DNA of 64,000 nt from Bog-473 sp036502025. Lineage in GTDB: Bacteria > Actinomycetota > Acidimicrobiia > Acidimicrobiales > RAAP-2. This document shows, in pieces, positions 59,888 through 64,000 of the stretch. Position 1 is the first letter of the stretch. Each line of letters begins with the position of its first letter. The notes under the pieces were generated by a model. The model was not told where the DNA came from. It searched no databases and was given only the letters and a program-made list of their open reading frames with translations. The position numbers and the translations under genes are program-made. The DNA lies in assembly GCA_036502025.1 (NCBI GenBank), contig DASXZJ010000003.1, positions 1-64,000 on the forward strand. The letters run 5' to 3'.

Positions 59888-61575
59888 CAGTGGGCCACCG
59901 TCGGCTGCCTCGCGGTGACGTCGAGTACGGCGTCGAAGTGGTCCAGCAGCACCGGCTCGTGGGCCGCCACGATAACGGTGCGCCCGGCCAGCCAGGGCCC
60001 GATGGCCGCGGCGAGACGGGCGGCGGTGGGCGGGTCGAGGGAGGCGGTGGGCTCGTCGAGCAGGAGGATGGGGGCCGGGCACAGCAGCGCACGGGCCAGC
60101 GCAACCCGCTGCCGCTCGCCGGCGCTGAGGGTGAGGCCGTCGGCACCGAGGGAGGTGCCCACCCCGTCGGGGAGGTGGGCGATCAGGGTGCCGAGCCCCA
60201 CCGCCTCGCAGAGCTCCGCCACCTCGTCGTTGGTGGCGTCGGGTGCACCCAGCCGCACGTTGTCGGCCAGCGAGGCGGTGAAGAGGTAGGGGCGTTGGGG
60301 GAGCCAGGAGAAGTGGGCGCGCCAGTCGGCCATGGCGCCGTCGGACGGGCCCACCCCGGCCACGGTCAGCGTGCCCGCGGTCGGGTGCACGAAGCCCAGC
60401 AGCGCGGCGAGGACCGTCGACTTCCCCGAGCCCGACGGCCCGACCAGCGCGAAGCGAGCTCCGGGCCCGGCCTCGAGGGAGAACTCGGAAAGGGCCGGAT
60501 CGCGGCGACCCTCGTAGTCGACCCGGAGGCGCGCGATGCGCAACGCTCCCGGCGCCGGGCGCGGTGCCGAAGACGCGTCGTCGCTCGTCCCGGCCTCGGG
60601 GCGTCCGAGGATATTGAGCACGCGGTCGGCCGCCGCCTGGCCCTCGGTGCTGGCGTGGAACTCGGCGCCGGCGCGGCGCAGCGGCACGAAGATCTCCGGA
60701 GCGACCAGCAGCACCGCCATGGCGGTCTGCAGGCTGAGCTCACCCCAGAGCAGCCGGAGCCCGAGGACCATGGCCACGAAGCCGACCCCGAACCCGGCGA
60801 TCAGGTCCATGGACAGCGCGGAGACGAACGCCACCCGCAGCGTGCGCATGGTGGCCACCCGCACCCCTTCGGTCGACTCGGCCACCTCGCGCCGCCCCTG
60901 GGCGTCCCGCCCGAAGGCCCGCAAGGTGGGGAGCCCTTCGATGAGTTGGAGGAAACGACCGGCCAGGGAGCCGAGCCGGCGCCACTGCCGCTCGGTGCGC
61001 CGGTTCGCCTCGCGGCCGAAGTAGGTCATGGTGAGGGGCACGGCGAGCACCAGCGCCACCACGACGACCAGCGAGAGCCAGTCCTGGGTGGCCACCCAGA
61101 CCAGCAGTATCAGCGGCACCACCGCCGCCATGGCCGCCTGGGGCAGGTAGCGGGCGAAGTAGGTGTGCAGTGAGCGCAGTCCCCGGGTGGCGGTGAGCGA
61201 GAGCTCCCCCGGGCGCTCCCCGGCGAGCCAACCCGGTCCGAGCGTCAGGGCCCGGCGTAAAAGTTGCCCTTGCAGCGTGGACACCACCGCCTCGGCCGTG
61301 CGGTGGGCCGAGAGCTCGCCGAGGAAGGTGAGGACGGCGCGGGCGGCCGTGGCCAGCACCAGGGCGACCAGCTCGGGCACCACCGTGCGCAGTGCCACGT
61401 GGTGCAGGAGGGAGCGGTCGACCGCCGTGGCCAGGGCGACGGCCTGGACCACGACGGCCACCGCGCTGAGCGCGGCGATCGCCAGGGCCCGCAAGGTGGC
61501 CGGCCGTACCGAGGGCAGGCGGGCCGCCAGCTCGGGCTGGATGAGCCGGGGTCGGTTCGAGCGGGGTGGGTTCAC
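59887..61575 (-). CDS. cydD: Thiol reductant ABC exporter, CydD subunit
   Basis: 562 residues. Six transmembrane helices; ERQWRRLGSLAGRFLQLIEG and LPTLRAFGRDAQGRREVAES are standard CydD markers. The ATPase domain has Walker A VGPSGSGKSTVLAALLGFVH, the signature LSAGERQRVALARALL (Ser-Ala-Gly variant of SGG) and Walker B ILLLDEPTASLD. It forms a heterodimer with CydC. Its GTG overlaps the stop of the upstream thiolase-like gene by 4 nt, so the three genes are coupled. Confidence 0.93.
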   Translation of the reverse strand: MNPPRSNRPRLIQPELAARLPSVRPATLRALAIAALSAVAVVVQAVALATAVDRSLLHHVALRTVVPELVALVLATAARAVLTFLGELSAHRTAEAVVSTLQGQLLRRALTLGPGWLAGERPGELSLTATRGLRSLHTYFARYLPQAAMAAVVPLILLVWVATQDWLSLVVVVALVLAVPLTMTYFGREANRRTERQWRRLGSLAGRFLQLIEGLPTLRAFGRDAQGRREVAESTEGVRVATMRTLRVAFVSALSMDLIAGFGVGFVAMVLGLRLLWGELSLQTAMAVLLVAPEIFVPLRRAGAEFHASTEGQAAADRVLNILGRPEAGTSDDASSAPRPAPGALRIARLRVDYEGRRDPALSEFSLEAGPGARFALVGPSGSGKSTVLAALLGFVHPTAGTLTVAGVGPSDGAMADWRAHFSWLPQRPYLFTASLADNVRLGAPDATNDEVAELCEAVGLGTLIAHLPDGVGTSLGADGLTLSAGERQRVALARALLCPAPILLLDEPTASLDPPTAARLAAAIGPWLAGRTVIVAAHEPVLLDHFDAVLDVTARQPTVAH

Positions 61576-63041
61576 GGGGTGAAGGAGGTGCTCTGGAGAT
61601 GGACGGTCTGCCCGATCGGGCTCTCGCCGAGCGCGGCCCGGGCAAACGACTCATCTTCGCAGGCGGCGGCGGCGCGACTCCCATCGGCCCGGTCGGCCAC
61701 GATGGCCGTCCGGGCCGGGCGCAGCCGATCGTCGGCGTCGTAGGTCACGGTGTAGGAGACCACGGTGGCGGGGCCGGCGGCGAGCTCGGGTGTCGCCACC
61801 GCCCGTGTCGCCGTGGCGGCCGCGGCGTCGGCATCCAGGTCCGCCAGCAGCGCACGCTGCGCCGATGGTGGCGGGGTGCACGACCAGACGGCCAGTCCCG
61901 GCTTGGACAACATGCCCGACACGGTGCTGACCAGGCCCAGCTGGCCGGGCTCGGCCCGCAGCCGGGGCACGACGGCCGCGGTGGCTTGGAGCACGTAATT
62001 GTTGAAGGGCCCGCCGGCGAACGTCATGCCACCGGTGAGCGTCGGGGTGGCATCCACATCGAGCTGCAGGGAGCGCTGTTGTACCCGGACGGCGGCGGGA
62101 AAACATGAGTAGACCTCGGCGATCTCGATCTCGCGCAGCGGGACGCCGAGATGCGCGGCGGCGGCACGCCCGAGCACCTGCATGGCCGGCCACTCGAAGA
62201 GGTTGGCCCTGGCCGTCAAGGTGATGGCCTGCGACGCGTGCAGCGCCACCCGGGGGAAGACCCAGCGATCCTTGGGCACGCCGGCGGCGGCGGCCCGACC
62301 GGCCGAGCAGAAGAGGAGCGCGGCAGCCTGGTCGACCGTCCATTGGCTGGAATGCCAAAGGTTGTACGGATAGGCCAACGGTCGGTTCTCTGCCGACGGG
62401 GTGGCGATGAACGCCGGCGACCGGGGGGTCGGGAAGGCCGCCCGCGGGTTCCCCCGGGCCACCTGGTTGAAGCGGGCCCACAGCGCGGCCACTTCGGCCA
62501 GATGCGCCTCGGGAGACCGCTGCTCGTGAGCGGCCAGGGCGTTCTCAATGAGGGCGTACTGCTGGACCACCGGCCAGACGATCCCCGCCGCACTTTCAAT
62601 AGGGGCGATGAAGTCAGGTGGCCGGGTGATGGTGACATCGGGCGGCTCCGACGTGCCCTCGTCCTCGGCGCCGCCGCGGCGGGCGTAGGCCCGGGCCTCG
62701 CCACCGACCACGAGCGCCACCTCGATGTCACCGCGCCCAATGGCCGCCAGCACCTCGTCGATCATCTCCTGCTGGGACACCCCGATCTCGTAGAGGAACG
62801 TGCGGGCCGTGGGGGCGCCGATATGCCGCGCCAGGGCACGGGCGGGGTCGGTGTGTGTCCACGTGCCCTGTGGGATGGCGATGCGTTCGACCGCGCCCAG
62901 CAGTGTCGGGGAGCCGGCGTCGGCGGCGGCGGCCACGGTGGCCCGGGCCATCAGTTCGGTGACCGGGCAACTGGAGTCGGCGGTGCCCACGCCAACCAGC
63001 ACGGGGGCGCGCCGGGGGAGGGTGTCGGTCGGAGGATGCAC
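61572..63041 (-). CDS. Thiolase-superfamily protein (acetyl-CoA acetyltransferase/SCPx-like), probably non-canonical
   Basis: About 489 residues from the GTG at 63041, 8 nt behind a TAGCAT hexamer; the open frame to 63275 overlaps the divergent gene. The N-terminal thiolase domain has PVLVGVGTADSS, IGVSQQEMIDEVLAAIGRGD and IEVALVVGGEARAYARR. The C-terminal thiolase domain has EIEIAEVYSCFPAAVRV where canonical thiolases have NEAFA, and GGMTFAGGPFNNYVLQAT. The N-terminal nucleophilic Cys context is not obvious, while YSCF carries a Cys, so standard thiolysis is doubtful. The last 90 residues look like the OB-fold add-on of actinobacterial acetyltransferases. First gene of an operon with cydDC. 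Confidence 0.83.
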   Translation of the reverse strand: MHPPTDTLPRRAPVLVGVGTADSSCPVTELMARATVAAAADAGSPTLLGAVERIAIPQGTWTHTDPARALARHIGAPTARTFLYEIGVSQQEMIDEVLAAIGRGDIEVALVVGGEARAYARRGGAEDEGTSEPPDVTITRPPDFIAPIESAAGIVWPVVQQYALIENALAAHEQRSPEAHLAEVAALWARFNQVARGNPRAAFPTPRSPAFIATPSAENRPLAYPYNLWHSSQWTVDQAAALLFCSAGRAAAAGVPKDRWVFPRVALHASQAITLTARANLFEWPAMQVLGRAAAAHLGVPLREIEIAEVYSCFPAAVRVQQRSLQLDVDATPTLTGGMTFAGGPFNNYVLQATAAVVPRLRAEPGQLGLVSTVSGMLSKPGLAVWSCTPPPSAQRALLADLDADAAAATATRAVATPELAAGPATVVSYTVTYDADDRLRPARTAIVADRADGSRAAAACEDESFARAALGESPIGQTVHLQSTSFTP

Positions 63042-63049
63042 AAATGGCG

Positions 63050-63055
63050 ATGCTA
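63050..63055 (-). promoter_or_regulatory. Probable -10 hexamer (TAGCAT) for the thiolase-cydDC operon
   Basis: Eight nt before the GTG at 63041. It shares two bases (63054-63055) with the opposite -10 TACGGT. Confidence 0.45.
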
Positions 63056-63059
63056 CGGT
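63054..63059 (+). promoter_or_regulatory. Probable -10 hexamer (TACGGT) for the dienelactone hydrolase gene
   Basis: Six nt before the ATG at 63066, interlocked with the divergent -10 at 63050-63055. No ribosome site is present for either gene. Confidence 0.45.
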
Positions 63060-63065
63060 CCGAGC

Positions 63066-63899
63066 ATGGCGAAGAGCGATGTGAAGGAATGGGCCGCCGC
63101 GCTGGAGGGCTTCACCAAGGAGAGCTTCGAGGCGGACGGGAAGCGGCGTGACGTCTACCGGGCCGGCAGTGGTCCGGCGGTCATCGTGATGTCCGAAATG
63201 CCCGGCATCACCCCGTTGGTGGCCGAGTTCGGGCGCCGGGTGGTGGCCGCCGGGTGCACTGCCGTCATGCCGCACCTATTCGGTGACCCGGGGCGCCCTA
63301 TTTCGGGCGGCTACGTGGCCAAGTCCTTCGGCCCGGCCTGCGTGTCGCGGGAGTTCGCCGCGTTCGCCCTCAAGAAGACCAGCCCGATCACGGTGTGGCT
63401 GCGCCATCTGGCCAAGGCCGAGCACGAGCGCTGCGGTGGCCCTGGCGTCGGTGCGGTCGGCATGTGCTTCACCGGTGGCTTCGCCCTGGCCATGATGGTC
63501 GACGACATCATGCTGGCGCCGGTGCTCAGCCAGCCATCACAGCCCTTCCCGCTCTCCAAGAAGTTCAAGGCCGATATCGGGATATCCGACACCGACCTGG
63601 CCAAGGTGAAGGAGCGCACGGCCGAGGGGGCCTGCCTCCTCGGGCTGCGCTTCACCAACGACCCCTTCGTCTTCGCGGAGCGCTTCGCCACCCTGCGACG
63701 CGAGCTGGGCGACGCCTTCATCGCGGTCGAGATCGACTCCGCCCCGGGCAACCCCCACGGCCACCCCAAGCGAGCGCACTCCGTCCTGACCGAGCACCTG
63801 CAGGACCGGGAGGGCACCCCGACCCGCGCCGCGCTGGACCAGACGCTTTCGTTCTTCCGCGAGAAGCTCGGCGTCGGCCCGGGGCCCGGCCCGGCGTAG
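63066..63899 (+). CDS. Dienelactone hydrolase family protein
   Basis: 277 residues from the ATG at 63066. VIVMSEMPGITPLVAEFGRR is the first beta-strand/Glu loop of DLH enzymes. GAVGMCFTGGFALAMMVDDI holds the nucleophile Cys in the GxCxG elbow, characteristic of dienelactone hydrolases rather than Ser esterases. The Asp/His partners are probably in the EIDSAPGNPHGHPKRAHS region (His). Hydrolyses lactones or esters; a true chlorocatechol pathway role is unlikely as no other pathway genes are here. Confidence 0.88.
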   Translation: MAKSDVKEWAAALEGFTKESFEADGKRRDVYRAGSGPAVIVMSEMPGITPLVAEFGRRVVAAGCTAVMPHLFGDPGRPISGGYVAKSFGPACVSREFAAFALKKTSPITVWLRHLAKAEHERCGGPGVGAVGMCFTGGFALAMMVDDIMLAPVLSQPSQPFPLSKKFKADIGISDTDLAKVKERTAEGACLLGLRFTNDPFVFAERFATLRRELGDAFIAVEIDSAPGNPHGHPKRAHSVLTEHLQDREGTPTRAALDQTLSFFREKLGVGPGPGPA

Positions 63900-63917
63900 C
63901 GATGCCACGGGGTCGGT

Positions 63918-64000
63918 TTACGCGGTGGGCGCCGGCACCAGGGCGAAGTGGCCTGCGTGTCCCGGCCCGGCCAGGCCGGCCCCGTTCCCGCTGGTGGGCG
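63918..64000 (-). CDS. Possible C-terminal end of a minus-strand gene running off the window
   Basis: From a stop at 63918-63920 the minus strand is open to the window edge, encoding ...GHAGHFALVPAPTA. The tail reads like a natural C-terminus, but 26 codons in this base composition is weak evidence. No family is recognisable. Confidence 0.3.
   Translation of the reverse strand, partial: PTSGNGAGLAGPGHAGHFALVPAPTA

Overview
The window is high-G+C, gene-dense chromosomal DNA from an actinobacterium. A member of the Acidimicrobiia or a close uncultured relative is my best guess (inference). The support is the codon use, the many GTG starts, many start codons placed 6-10 nt behind a TANNNT hexamer (leaderless transcripts), and secreted proteins built from GYWLVAADGGVFAFGDA-type and SCP..FCVAVD-type repeats. 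I see no phage module, transposase, CRISPR array or rRNA, and no complete tRNA.

Region 1 (0-5.3 kb) looks like the worn edge of an integrated element. It holds the 3' end of a large Ig/cadherin-like surface protein, a C-terminal scrap of a type I restriction HsdR subunit, the 3' part of a tRNA-Val(UAC), a collagen-like Gly-X-Gln protein with a jelly-roll-like tail, a small unknown gene, a broken VOC gene and a CBS-pair protein. A 52-nt imperfect repeat (44/52) containing the tRNA anticodon arm occurs at 1361 and again at 5182, which suggests attachment-site scars.

Region 2 (5.3-23 kb) mixes lipid metabolism and signalling. It has a long acyl-CoA dehydrogenase, an SGNH esterase, a GAF-SpoIIE phosphatase, a HAD hydrolase divergent from an acyl-CoA ligase, a secreted repeat protein with a DUF1906/GH25-like domain, an HpnA-like epimerase, an arylsulfatase, and a translationally coupled histidine kinase / receiver / REC-GGDEF-EAL cassette.

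Region 3 (23-43 kb) carries carbohydrate and lipid enzymes: GH3, an endoglycoceramidase-like GH5 and a GH13. It also has exonuclease III, EttA, two membrane desaturases (one beside its ferredoxin-reductase partner), an orphan branched-chain amino-acid type binding protein coupled to a PhyH dioxygenase and the GH13, two DUF proteins and an NRDE protein.

Region 4 (42-64 kb) has a Leu/Val-type dehydrogenase divergent from an Lrp/AsnC regulator, a sphingosine-1-phosphate-lyase-like PLP enzyme, a SulP transporter, an FtsX-type permease without its ATPase and an EEP hydrolase. These are followed by a tightly overlapping six-gene run (aminotransferase, PhzF, Nudix, zinc-ribbon coiled coil, histidine phosphatase, DUF2889), a secreted beta-helix protein, and a thiolase-like/CydD/CydC operon facing a dienelactone hydrolase.

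I did not find a convincing new defence or mobile system. The most unusual signals are the att-like repeat pair with the tRNA fragment, the Gln-rich collagen, the interlocked divergent leaderless promoters at 63.05 kb, and the co-occurrence of sphingolipid-type enzymes.
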